This document shows, piece by piece, positions 1-12,087 of a stretch of DNA of 64,000 nucleotides. Origin of the DNA: Impatiens glandulifera (taxonomy: Eukaryota; Streptophyta; Magnoliopsida; Ericales; Balsaminaceae). Every line of letters starts with the position of its first letter. Position 1 is the first letter of the stretch. Both the position numbers and the translations under genes were made by a program. The stretch covers positions 43,725,774-43,789,773 of the forward strand of contig NC_061868.1 of NCBI RefSeq assembly GCF_907164915.1. The letters run 5' to 3'. The notes under the pieces are model-generated. The model had not been told where the DNA came from and did no database searches. It was given only the letters and a program-made list of their open reading frames with translations.

Positions 1-1860
1 TAATATTGAAGCTGAAAAAAAAAAGACATATCAACTTTTTAAATGATAAATAAATTTAAATAACTTACTTTTGTCAATCACACATCAAACGTGAATATTT
101 TTCAAATAATTCATAATTTTTCAAATAATCAACTATTTGACAAGCATGCTTCAAATTATTTTCAAATAGTGATCATACAAGCTGGCCCTCTGAAATGTCT
201 TTATTTTCACTGATTTTTATATTCATATTTAAGGCAGTTTTTTTTTTTTAATAATTCAAACAAGAATATTTTTTTAAATTTAATTTTTCTATTTAATTTA
301 TATATATTAATACTTTTAACTCATCATCTTTTCAAAATTATTAACAATCATTATTTTTTTTTTCTTTTTAAGTTTTTTAAAAATCTTAATCTGAAACGGA
401 CCTAAGTGAAAAAAAAAAATTGTTGAATGATTAATAAATTTAATTATTAACAAATCTATCTATATATATATATATATATCAATAGCTTATTAAAATTATT
501 GAAAATAAATATAAACAAAATATATTAATAAATTTATTAACATCTTGTCGTATAAATTCAGATCCAAAATGTTATCTTCATTAATTGTTGTGAAGAGTTT
601 TATTGTAATTTGTCTTTTAGCTTGTGCCCTTGTAGGCCGGGTTTGTCTCACATTTATGATTCTATTGATGGTTGACACTATATATAACTATATATTACAC
701 TCATTTCTTTCTAGATAAATCTTATTATTTAAAATTTTGTAAATAGACTATTTCTAAACTATTATGGTCCTAACTTCATCATCATATATATGAGCATATA
801 TGATATATGTAAGGTAAAAAGATGACTGAATTATCGGGAGTAATTAAATATGACATATTATACCATTAAAAATGATGACAATTGGGTTTGAGATCGGTAG
901 TAAAATTGAAAATGGTTCAAGTTCATGGATGAGTAGTGGTGATATCAGGCTTCAAAACCATATCAAATTCATACATATAAATAGCTTATATACATTAAAA
1001 TTATTATATGTAATATTTATAACTTTATAATTACTTTTTTATATATTTTCTCTCTTATCAGTTGCGTCTTCTTTCTCATTCTTATTTCAAGTTTACAAAG
1101 ATGGGTTGAATATGAGTAACTATATTAAAATCATATTTGAGTTGGATATAATATTGTCTGCCACTTAATATACAATTGTCCTCCCTAATTAAAGTTATAT
1201 AAACTTTAGTTTTAATTTGTATGTTATGGTTATTAATATAAAGTTTTTTTTATATCATTTAATTAAATAAATATATCAATTTGTTACAACAAAATTTTTA
1301 TATTGTAAAAAATTAAAATTGTCATTTTTGTTATAAAAACTGATTTTTCAGTAATTAATTTTGAATTAAAATTTTATCAAAAAAATATTATTTTTATCAA
1401 AATTTTATTTTAAAAAGTTTAATTTAATTCAGGCGTATAATCTTTAGTACAAAATGAAAATATAATTATTTAATTATTTATTTTGACAATTTTTAAGAAT
1501 TATTATGATTGTGATCGTAACAAATTACTGAGTTAAATTGGTGTTGTTAAAGTTAGCTAGCCGACTCTAGTCAAAACACGAACAAAATTGCTCATGGATA
1601 TCTATGTAGACGAATATTCAAGTGAGTATTGACCTAATTTTTACTTAGTGTTACAAATGCAGATTTTATTAACTAAACTTTTGTGCACTAATGAATATTT
1701 TATCTTCATAGTGTTTGAGAATTCATAAAAATAGACTTAGTGGTGGAAGACAATCAAGATATACCTTAGTGTTAAATATTATTTTAATTTGTAGTTGGGG
1801 GTGGTCAATTATGAACCAAATGAGTTTAATTGAGATTATATAAATTTATATTAATATGGC

Positions 1861-1906
<46 letters not shown>

Positions 1907-3915
1907 AATTAAATGTGGAAATGATATATCATATTAATTATATTTCCATGATTCTCGTAATAATAATATTTAATTTCATTTAAAAAAAAATAATTGAGAA
2001 TCAAATTTGTGATATTTGATTTTGTAAGAATAATTTTTGACACTTGAACTAGTGAGTTAAAAATGAATGCATAATAGTTAAGGATATTATTTGAGAAACA
2101 ATTTTTAAGTTAAGATATCATTAATTTTAAGGCTATGGTTTAAACATTGTAATTTATATCATAGTTAACCAAGGATGACATACACAAATAAAGATTGCTA
2201 ATGTTTTTAATTATAATGACCAATTAATCCAAAATGATGGTTATATCTATTCAATATTTTTTTTTTATTTTTTTTGTTAGTGTGCACTCAATTTTGTCCC
2301 AATTATTTAAGAATAAGTCATTTTGTAATGATTATTTTTTTAAAGTTAAAAGTTAGTATGAATCTCCATCATATGTATATATGATGATCTTCAGATTTTA
2401 TCATGATTAATTTAAGATAGTTCTAAATTGAAAAAAATCTAAATAATTATATTAGAGAATGGTATATATTCATGGTCATATGTATTTGTTTGAGGGAAGA
2501 TGCAATAAAAGTGGTTACCATAATAATTGAAAATTTATCCTTATAAAAAAATATGCATTGTGGAGATTCATAACTTAGTATTGGAATATGTTAACTTAAT
2601 ATTTTTAAGATTGTGCATGAATTAACTTCTTAAATTTAAAAAATAAAAATCAATCCATCAATATTTGTATTTGTTGCGTTATTTTCAAATGGAGGGTCAC
2701 CGAGCATTCTTGTACTATCTATGATCATTTAATTTAATTATAAAGAAAATAGATGGGTAATTCCAAACATTTATTCCTCAAAGAAAGACAGTTTGATGCA
2801 ATGACAAGAAGAACATTTAAATTGAAGAAGAAAATACATTCATTTTTAAGCAAAAACTCTTAAAATATATATTTGATCACTTAGAGCTTGTTTGATGATG
2901 GGTTATTTGAGAGTTTTATTATGGATTTTTAAAAAGAAAAAATATTGTTTAATTAAAAAATAAGTTATTTGAATTTTTAATCCGATAATTTACTGTAATA
3001 TTTTATTATATTTAAATTTTATAAAATAAAATATTTAAATATGTTATTTAATTAATTGAGTAATTAAATTGGTAAAAATTAATAAAATCTTATATGTTAA
3101 TTTTAATAAATAAAAAATAAAACTTCAAACCAGCTTTATAGATGACCAGCCGGCAGAATTGGGTGAGCGGCAATGTACATTTAAAATATATTGATGCCCT
3201 TAAACTACTATTAAAATCTTAAGTATTGCCTTCAACTTTGTTTTTTTCTTAATTTAGTTTCTTCATTTTATTTTTAATGTAGTTTTACAATTAACTTATT
3301 TAGACATATTACATATGTTAAAATATTTTTTTTGATAATTTATATATTTAAGTATGATAATGGTACAAATACATACTTTCCAACTTTTTTTTTAAAAAAA
3401 AAACTTCCTTCTCAATAAAAATTAGTGATCTAAATTTCTTATATTTAATACATTTCTTTCGATTCTAAATTGATGTCATTTTGATGGGAAATGAAACTAG
3501 TCATATATATATATATATATATATATAGACTATTTCATAAAATTTATTTTTATTTTAAATTTTCATATTTAATTCACTCACAAATATTAATGTTTGAATA
3601 GTGGAGAACTAGTTAATTTATTAACATGAATAACTTCATATTTAAAGAAAGATAAATAAATAAAGATGAAAAGATATTACATGAAATTAAATGACTGTTA
3701 AATTTGAAATTTGTTTGGTTATGATTTACGTATTAATATATAATGATAAAAATAAATAATTAAATAAAAGATGTTATAGTTAATTGATTGAATAACTAAC
3801 AAACTCTAAGTTATAACCATAAACAAAAAATTCGTTTTTAGTACGCACGAACGACATGGTATCGACTCTAATAACTAAGTCGTTCATTCATCTGTAAAGC
3901 TTGGTTGAAAGATTA
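1..3915. other. AT-rich intergenic spacer
   Basis: No coding region could be supported on either strand. The stretch holds runs of A or T, (AT)n microsatellites near 463-479, 1864-1900 and 3504-3527, and a MITE-like end near 2884 that begins GAGCTTGTTTGATGATGGG and resembles the TIR family seen at 14.2, 15.4 and 39 kb. The short reading frame on the minus strand near 0.5-0.7 kb has no recognisable domain. Confidence 0.6.
1864..1900. repeat. (AT)n microsatellite
   Basis: An uninterrupted TA/AT dinucleotide run of about 37 bases, read directly from the sequence. Likely length-polymorphic. Confidence 0.9.
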
Positions 3916-3917
3916 TA

Positions 3918-4016
3918 GTTTCTAGTTTACCATGTTCTATAATAATTAGGGTTTCTAGCTTAATTTGTTCTATAATAGTTAGAGTTTCTAGTGTACCCTA
4001 TTCTATTATTGCTCTG
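3918..4016 (+). repeat. 33-bp tandem repeat, three copies
   Basis: The word GTTTCTAG recurs at 3918, 3951 and 3984, exactly 33 bases apart. The units share the pattern GTTTCTAG, a variable middle, then TTCTATAATA or TTCTATTATT. The array ends about 30 bases before the first ATG (4047) of the LINE-like ORF1 remnant, so it may be part of the 5' leader or promoter of that element. That link is inference. Confidence 0.75.
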
Positions 4017-4046
4017 TTTTGTTGTTGTGTTCTGTTATTCATCAAA

Positions 4047-5700
4047 ATGAGAAAAAGAAAAGCAATAAATAAGGAAGTCAGAAAATTTGTGATGGAAGGA
4101 GTAAGGGAGGTAGTTGATAAAAAAATTCGATAGAATTGATGAAGAAATTATCAATGAAAAGCAGGAATGCAGCAAAGGTAAGGAACCAATTACTGATATA
4201 AATTCTGAAGAAAGTGCAGTAGAAAAATATGGTAAAAATGAAGGAATATGGAAGGTTGGGTATAATGAAAGAGCAAACCTCTTTGGACTTAAAAATCAAA
4301 TCACAAGGCTACTGATGCATTCAAATAAATTAGAGATTGTTCTCAATAAAGAGAAAATACATCAAACAACCGTCCAATTGAATATACATTATCTTTGAAG
4401 AAGGAAGAATACAAAAAGATAGTAAACTGGTTAGTGGAAACAATGAGGGAGCTAATGAAGTTCCCCAAATCAAAGAGCTATACTATCAAGAACAATTCCA
4501 ACTGGAAGGTAAATGAAGTTTGAAAAAAAGAATGCAGAAAAGAAAGCAGAAGATCATGCATATAAATGTCAAATCTACTTGGGTGAGTTTAAAACAAAAG
4601 TTGAGATTCTCAACTATTCTTTTGAATTTAAATTGCCCACTGAAGTGGATGAGAAATGTGTCAAAGAATGGAAAAATGTAGTTGTTGGAAACTACATAAG
4701 AAAGAACTGTGTATATTTCCCAGACACTAAGGATTCACTAATGAAACAATGGGAGCATAAAGAACTGAAGAGAGTTTCTGCAAACATCTATGATCTCTAT
4801 TTTCTACAATTCAAAAAGGGAACGAGCTTGGATGATATTCTAAAAATTGGGCATACTTATATTGGATCCAACTGTATGAAGTTTGAGAGATGGTCTGAAA
4901 AATTGAGTCTTCTAAGCAAGTCAAAGGAAATAACCCAAATATGGTTCAAACTTAGGAACATCCCAGCACACATGTATGATGTAGAAGTTTTAAGTCACTT
5001 TGCTAGTCTATTGGGGAAACCATTATATATGGACTCAATTATAGAGGGGGAGAACACCTTACTTTTGCTAGAATAAGCATTGAAGTGCATCATCAAATTA
5101 CACTGCCAAAGAACATGACAGTTGTTGATAGAAGGGAAAGTCCACGGTAATGGAAATCTCATATGAATGAAGGTCAAACAAGTGTGCTTTCTGCAATACT
5201 TTTCAACATGTTAGTACTAAATGTGAAAAAACAATTAAGGAAGAATAGAAAATCATTAAAATCTAGGAAGTAAAAAAATAGGAAAATGAAATGGAAGAGC
5301 ATATTGTAGAAGTCAATGATAGTGATAAAAAAGACAAAAATGAGGAAATGCAGAGGAAGAAAGTAAGAAAGATTCTAGGAAAAAAGAAAATAGTAAAGAA
5401 AAGAAAGTAAAGGGAATCAAAGTGAAAAGGAAAATAAAATTTTTTATAATGCGAAGGAATCAGAATGAAAATGAAATGTGAACCTCGAGTTGTTGTTGAG
5501 GAAACTAAAGAGGAAGATACCCAAAATTTCAAAGCTGAAATAGAGAATTCTAAAGCTGGTAAAGAAAATTCCAAAATCAATGTGGAGTCTGAAGCTGAAA
5601 ACCGAAGATAATGAAGACAAGAACACAGAAATTCAAGTTGAAGATAACAAAGATAAAAGCCCTGAAATTCTCAGAAACAATTCTTTCTAACAATTAAAAC
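4047..5700 (+). pseudogene. Degenerate LINE ORF1-like gene (DUF4283 + CCHC knuckle)
   Basis: The reading starts at ATG 4047 with a basic N-terminus, then runs through several frames and is broken by stops and frameshifts (stop near 4131, shift near 5060). The longest open part (4513-5076, 187 codons) ends in a segment reading WFKLRNIPAHMYDVEVLSHF...GKPLYMD. This fits the DUF4283 pattern of plant LINE ORF1/gag-like proteins, where a W-x-R-(I/L)-P segment is followed by 'IG(K/R)PL..D'. One frame over it continues as LTFARISIEV, the usual next strand. At 5183-5224 a third frame encodes C-x2-C-x4-H-x4-C, a zinc knuckle. A Lys/Glu-rich tail follows to about 5.7 kb. No endonuclease or reverse transcriptase follows, so this is an internally deleted or non-autonomous remnant. 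Domain names rest on motif memory. Confidence 0.6.
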
Positions 5701-8413
5701 GGGCTCATAAAAAAGAGAAAATATAAAATGAGAAACAACAATTCTCATCATCATCTTTAATACAACCTCTTTTCATCGTCAGAGGTACGGAAAAAAGAAG
5801 AGCAATGCGAAGAAGGCCTCTCAATGAAAATGGGTGGCATGAGAAAATACTAGGTTGGGATAGTTAAGTTTAAATGTAGTTTTTTCTGTTTGTAATTTTT
5901 TTTTAGAATGTATGAATGTTACCAATCAGTTTTTTTTAAAGTCTTTTGATTGTCATCCTTAATCATAGATATGATTTGTCTACCTTTGATTTCTAACCCT
6001 CCCACTTTTAAGATTTTAATGAAATGGTTTTAACCGTTTTTTTTAAATAATAATTGAATAATGTATTATATGAATGTTGCTTAGTTCAGAAAAATGATTG
6101 AAATAATTAATGAAATTGGTCAATGCCGTGCCAATTTGAACTTTTAGGTAAACAAATGATAATACTGAATGTTTCTCTCTATGTTACAAAATATAATGAA
6201 TACAAATACTTTTTAAAAAAATTTAGAAAGTTATTATTTTTCATAGTCATATTTGTAATTTTAACTTATTTTTTTAGTAAAATCAAATTATTATATAAGA
6301 ATATAAATAATAATAAGTTATAAAATGTTATTATTTTTAATTTGAAATCTAATAAAAAAAAAGTAATAAGTTGTATATGTGTTTGATATGAAATATAAAA
6401 ATATAATATAAAAATAAAAATACATTTTTATCTTTTTATAAAAATATAAATTAATTATATTTTAAATATTTATTTTTGATTTATTTAATATTATTACTGT
6501 TTATAGTTATTTTTGTTATTAATTAAGATTTATACTATTTAATATTTACTTTTTAAAAGAAACTAATTTATCTTTTTTATTTTTATTACTATTTTATTAT
6601 AATTAAATTAAATATTTATTGGAACTATTATTAATGGATTTAGTATAGAAACAAAATTTATAATAAATTAATTTTAATAAAAATATATTTTAAATTGTTT
6701 GAAAAATATAATTTTGATTATTGATATATTGTTGTGAAAAATATTAAAATAATAAAAATATTTTATTAATCATATATAAAAAACAGTCGGATTATAATAA
6801 ATAAATAAATGATAGTGTTATTTAATATTTTTGATAGAATTAAAAGTTACTAAACAAAAGTTAAAAAATATATTAATTTATACAATGCTCATTGGTTATC
6901 ACTGTATTTATAAAATTAAACATTAACTTTAATTATTTGATTTTTAAAGTGATTTGTATTTAAAATAATATATATATATATATATATATGACATAATATA
7001 AAAAAAACACTTGTAATAAAATAAATAAATAAGCAAGTCTTACACGAACTTTGATTAATTTAGAACTAGATAAATAAGAATATATTTTAATTTTAGTTAT
7101 TAATCAGAATTTATTCAAATAAAGTTTATTCATTATTAATAGTAAGTCAACATTCAACGTTTGAGTCAAGTCGGCCAACGATATAGTTATGTCATGAATC
7201 GTGACTCGTACGAGATTTGTAGTTTCTTGGAAAGAGATACATATTGAGTTATTTGATAATATTTATAAATAATATATTTTCCATTCACCAATTAACATGT
7301 GGGGCGGCCCAATTTTGAATTGGGAGAAAATTCAAAAAAACTTTTTGGAAGTTCATAAATTTAAGTGTTCATTATAATAATTCTGTTATAAAAAATAAAT
7401 TAATTAACTAAAGGTATTTTAACATCCCTATAATAATAACTATCATCAATTTATATATAGATTTGGTTTATGTTGACATATTTTTTTTATTTTTTAAATC
7501 ATATTTTTATTTATTCATATAGAGGAAACATTTATCCTCCTTCTATTTTAACTTAAAATAAAATTATGTAAATCATACCTATAACATTATTGGGATAAAA
7601 TAATGGGTTATTTAAAATAACGGGTATTAACTATTAATTGACTATTAATATATAATTAGAATTTTTTTTAATTAAAAAATATTTTAATATTTTTAAGTTA
7701 GATAGAAAATATAAATATAAATATTTTATTTATTTATAAATGTCACATAAATAAAAAAAAAATTAAAATTAAAAAAAATATATTCAAAATTTTAATCGCT
7801 GTCAATGACTCCAATTTGTCCATTAAAAATTAATCAATTATAATAATAATAATAAAATGATTTTTAATAAAATTAAAATATTGAAATTCCTTCTTATACA
7901 AAATAATAAAAATAATATAAATTATTTTCACTAACCTTGGACAGGGTCTCAAGTCTCAATAGGTCCCACCCATGCCCACCCACTAAGTCCGACTGTGGAA
8001 AAATAATTTCATAATAATTTTTAATTTCATTTGAATTTGTAACTTCAAATTTTGAATTGTATTATAAAAACTTTTTTTTTTAATAGAAAGTCTTTTTGTG
8101 TGTATCTTTTAATTTATTAAATTATACTCGTTATTAATATATTATATATATTAAAATAATTAAATATAATAATATATATATTAATTTTATTAATAGTATC
8201 TTTTAAATGTTTGATTTTTTTTAATAGAAACACGTCCCAAATATGTGAAGATAAAATTTAATTAAATATATATTTGTTTTAACAATATATACACTCATCT
8301 TTATTATTAAAGTAAAACTTATATTTTGAAGTATTGATAAAATTATAAATTTTGGAGAGAATTTTAAATAGAATTACGCAATTTAATTAGTTGAAAAAAT
8401 AATAATTAAAATA
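5701..8413. other. AT-rich spacer after the LINE-like remnant
   Basis: The part from 5.86 to 6.02 kb is T-rich and ends in TTTTAATGAAATGGTTTTAACC, which resembles the 3' end of plant LINEs and may be the tail of the upstream element. The rest is AT-rich DNA with an (AT)n run near 6970-6989. A short less AT-rich patch at 7925-7995 has no reading frame. No gene can be supported. Confidence 0.5.
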
Positions 8414-9185
8414 CAGCCCTTTAATTATTCTAGTCGCTCACTTTTAGTCCTTAAATTATTTTTTTTAAAACAAATCGCCCTTCAACTTTTAAAAAGGATA
8501 CCAATGAATCCGTCAACTTTTTTATAACGACTTAATTTTGTTTTTATATATTATCATTAATCATTAATTTTTATATTTATATATATATAATTATTAAATG
8601 TTTATATATATATATATATATATTATCATTAATTTTTATATAATAATATAATTATTAAATCTCATATATAGATAAAATATATATATTATTTATTTTTATC
8701 TATATCTATAAAAAAAGTTTAAAATAATTTATATATATTATTTTTAATCATTAATTTATATATAAAAATATATATAAATTTATATAATATATTTTAAAAA
8801 AAAATTGAAGACTAAAATTAAATGTGACCTTTCAACTATTTAGTAATTTTTAACCCTCAAATTCTTTTATAAAAATAAATAATATATATTTTATCTATAT
8901 ATTATATAAAAGATTTAATAATTATATAAATATAAAAATTAATAATAAAAGATATATATATATATATATAATCCATTTAATAATTATATATATATATATA
9001 AAATAATGATCGAAGATAATATATAAAAAATAATATTTTAAGCTTAAACCGTTATGTTTAACCAAGTTAACGAAAGGGCCATTAGTGACATTTTTAAAAG
9101 TTGAAGGGACGATTTATTTTAAAAAATAATTTGAGGGCTAAAATTGAGCGATCAGAGTAATTAAAGGGCCCAAGTAATCTGCCCT
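8414..9185. mobile_element. Long-TIR MITE/MULE-like element
   Basis: About 110 bases at 8414-8525 are repeated in inverted orientation at about 9065-9185. Shared words in order are CCCTTTAATTA, TCGCTCA, TTTTAG, AAATTATTTTTT and TTCAACTTTTAAAAA, each found as its reverse complement at the right end. The roughly 540 bases between the arms are almost pure A/T with several (TA)n runs and no ORF. Long terminal inverted repeats without a transposase fit a non-autonomous Mutator-like or foldback element. The exact outer borders and target duplication were not resolved. Confidence 0.6.
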
Positions 9186-9990
9186 ATTTTTTATCTCTCT
9201 TCCGACCGTTTATCATTTTTTTCATAGTTTTAAAATAAGCGGTCGAACCTGCTGTTCAACCGATCCGACCGCTAACCGGTTAGATGAACGGTCCGATTTT
9301 TAACTATAATACCGTTACCTTACGAATCGGTCAAAATCCGGTTCGACCGGACGGTTCGACTGAAAATCTAAACCGGAATTTTCCGGTTCAAAAGGTTATC
9401 TTCTATCTGCTGATGCGTTTCTCTTTCTCCACTCTATGAATGTGGGTGCTTCAGTTCGTTCCAAACAAACAGGGCAACCTTCCTCCCCAAGACTACGATC
9501 GTACCAGTTCTGGTCCGATTGGTTCCAAACATGGCGACAAGTTTGAACTCCGATCAAATATTAAAAATGGATTCGGCGGTCTATGACAGTTGCAAGCAAA
9601 TATGAAAGATAACTAGTGAGAGAAAAAATAAAAGATGTATAGAAAAATATATAAAATTATAAATATTAATAATAAATAAATTTAAAGTAAAATATATTAA
9701 ATTATGTTGTCAATTATCCTGTTAAAGAAATCTATAATTAATTTAATGTGCATAACATTTTTTTCCCTTTTTCATCCTTATTATATTTCTTTTTACCCAT
9801 AATTACTAATTAGACCATTAATGTCTTAATATAATAAAAAAATAGAAAACGTTTCGACCACCGATCGGACCGGTAGAACCGCTCAAACCGGTATTCGTTT
9901 AAGAATCCGAAACATAAACCGGAACGGTTTTCAAAAGTTTGAAAATTTTTTTAGCTATCATAGTGATGTGGCGACAATTCATTCCCTTAT
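9186..9990. other. Spacer with ACCGG-rich patches
   Basis: Two blocks (about 9235-9390 and 9850-9930) are crowded with the words ACCGG, CCGGTT, GGTTCGACC and CGGTCC in both orientations, unlike the AT-rich surroundings. Together they look like the two ends of a degenerate plant repeat, with 9.40-9.60 kb between. No reading frame is convincing. The element class cannot be decided from the sequence alone. Confidence 0.35.
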
Positions 9991-9993
9991 ATG

Positions 9994-10129
9994 TATGTTT
10001 CGAATTTGCAACCTAACAAAAACAAGTACAACCTTTTAAGAAACTAAGTTAATAAGTCTTTATATTTTAAATTCAGCACTAAATTTGATCAAATTCGGAC
10101 ATTTTAACAATATATGTTCAATTTTTTAA

Positions 10130-10172
<43 letters not shown>

Positions 10173-10670
10173 ATGCTCAATTTCAAACTGTTTGGATTGT
10201 CAGGTTGAGAGTTGTAGTTAATTTGGATATGTATGTGAAAGTAAATAGATACTTGGTCGGATTGTGGGTTGATCTGACCATAAATTTAAAACGGTTAAAA
10301 ATAAAATTATATATATGTTTCGAACTTGCAACATAACAAAAATAAGTACAATCATTTAACTAACTAGACTAATAAAATTTTATATTTTAAATTTAATACT
10401 AAATTTGATGAATGCGAGACATTTTAACAATATCAGTTCAATTTTTTTAACTAATTAATTTATATATATAATGATGCTTAATTTTAAAGTGTCCGGATTG
10501 TCGAGTCGATAACTGTGGTTAATTTAAATATATATGTGAGAGTAAATGAATATTTAGGTCGGATTGTGGGTTGACCCGACCATAAACTTAAAACATTTAA
10601 AAATAAAAATGTTATAGGTATGTTTCGAACTTACAACATAACAAAAAAACAAGTACAACCCTTTAACCAA
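9994..10670 (-). repeat. Tandem repeat of about 0.3 kb with tRNA-like boxes
   Basis: The word TATGTTTCGAA(C/T)TT(G/A)CAAC occurs at 9994, 10314 and 10619, giving periods of 320 and 305 bases. Each unit continues with ACAAAAAxAAGTACAA, then a TAATATAA-rich part, then GATGCT(C/T)AATTT, GGATTGTC, and a block with GGTCGGATTGTGGGTTGA. The third unit is cut short. Read on the minus strand, the start of a unit gives TAGTCTAGTTGGTTAAAG (A-box-like) followed about 35 bases later by AAGTTCGAAAC (B-box-like), so a SINE ancestry is possible. A diverged single copy lies at 34.56-34.80 kb. Confidence 0.65.
10133..10170. repeat. (AT)n microsatellite
   Basis: An AT dinucleotide run of about 38 bases inside the first unit of the 0.3-kb tandem repeat. 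It accounts for much of the length difference between units. Confidence 0.9.
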
Positions 10671-11510
10671 GTGTGATTGAGATATTGTTTGTCGAGAAAT
10701 AATAGATCAATATCCATTGAAATTAAAAAATATGAATCAAATATTTGATTGACAAATTGTGAGGTCATGATGCTAAATGTTAAAAAATATGAATTAAATA
10801 TTTGATTGACTAATTTGAAAGTGTAAGGTCAAGAGATGAGATGTTCATTCGGAAAAAAATATGTGAGAAGATAAATTATTTTACGAAAATAATAAAATGT
10901 GGAATGAAAGTATTTTATTTTTTATTTTAATATATTATTCGTAATTTATTAAAAAAATTAAACATAAAATACATATTATTATTATTATTATTATTTTTTA
11001 TCTATACTATGCTCAATAATTTTTTAATTAAATACAAAAGATTATTAGTTCAATTTTCAGCTGTAACTATGACAGTAAAACTAATGACTCTTAGGGGAAT
11101 GTTATATTTTTATTTAAAAAAAATAGAAAACTTATATGTCTACCTAATTTTGTGAGATTATGTGTATACCATGAAGGTGATGAAAATGCCTACTATTATA
11201 TAATGTCATATCTCGTAATATAACATTTATTGCGAAAAAATGAGTGTATTTAAATTTTGTTTATAGTCACTCCTTCAATCTTTTCTTATTAAAATTAAGA
11301 GTTGTAATAATATACTATGAGGATGGAAATAAGAAAATTGTTAAATTTTAATTAACTAATTAATCATGTTAAAAATGAATAAATAAAAAATTATATATAT
11401 TTAAAATAAAATGTAAAAATAATAGTGTACAAGATTCATAAATTAAAAATTGTTTTCAAATATTTGGTTCTAGATTGATTATAAATTTTAATAACCCAAA
11501 AGTTTTTACT
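10671..11510. other. AT-rich spacer upstream of mS29
   Basis: No gene is seen. The stretch contains a short duplicated word pair (AAAAAATATGAAT...AAATATTTGATTGAC at about 10725 and 10785), an (ATT)n run near 10976-10997 and the AT-rich distal promoter of the mS29 gene. Confidence 0.5.
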
Positions 11511-11528
11511 AAGAAAATTAATCAGCGC

Positions 11529-11546
11529 GGCCCAAGGATAAGCCCA
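11529..11546 (+). promoter_or_regulatory. Paired site II elements of the mS29 promoter
   Basis: GGCCCA (11529-11534) and AGCCCA (11541-11546) are the reverse complements of TGGGCC and TGGGCT, the TGGGCY site II motif. In plants this motif is bound by TCP factors and is enriched upstream of genes for mitochondrial and cytosolic ribosomal proteins. They lie just before a less AT-rich leader, which fits a start of transcription nearby. The function is inferred from the motif and the downstream gene. Confidence 0.55.
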
Positions 11547-12087
11547 AAGAGAAACGAAGGCGTTCCCCGCCGCCGGCAGTCACAGAGGAGAAATCTCCCC
11601 CTTACAGAAATCGATTTCCATTTTCCGATTAGAGAAGAGCCCAAGGAAGGAGGAAGAAGGCGATTTCCATTTTCCGATCTTCCCCATGCGATTTCCTACA
11701 GTCTGAAAGGTCAGCTTCATACCCCTTGTTCTTACTTTTTCTTCTTCTCTTCCATTTGCCGCCTACAGAGTCACATACTCGTTGTGCCCCAACTTCCATT
11801 GTTACAGGTTTGTATTTTAGGATTGTGTTTCCCTTAGCATGGAGATTTGTTTTACACATTCCCAAAAGGGTTCTTCTCATTTCATACTCATTGTTCTGAT
11901 TTATCGTTTTTCCTTCATGTCTACAATTAACAGAAGATGCACATTTTATAGTTAAAAATGATCTTTTTTGAAGTGTTTTGCATGCTATGTATCATTTAGT
12001 CAGAAGACTTGTTTCATACCAACTTTTGCCTGTTTGCAGGACAGATAGGATTCAGATTTCAATTTCCCTTCAAAAAGAAGAAAAAAA

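Noticed and set aside
11475..11837. 120-codon ORF over the mS29 leader
   Set aside because: Lies in the untranslated leader and its intron. The product is Arg/Pro-rich with no domain, and the real start is 12088.
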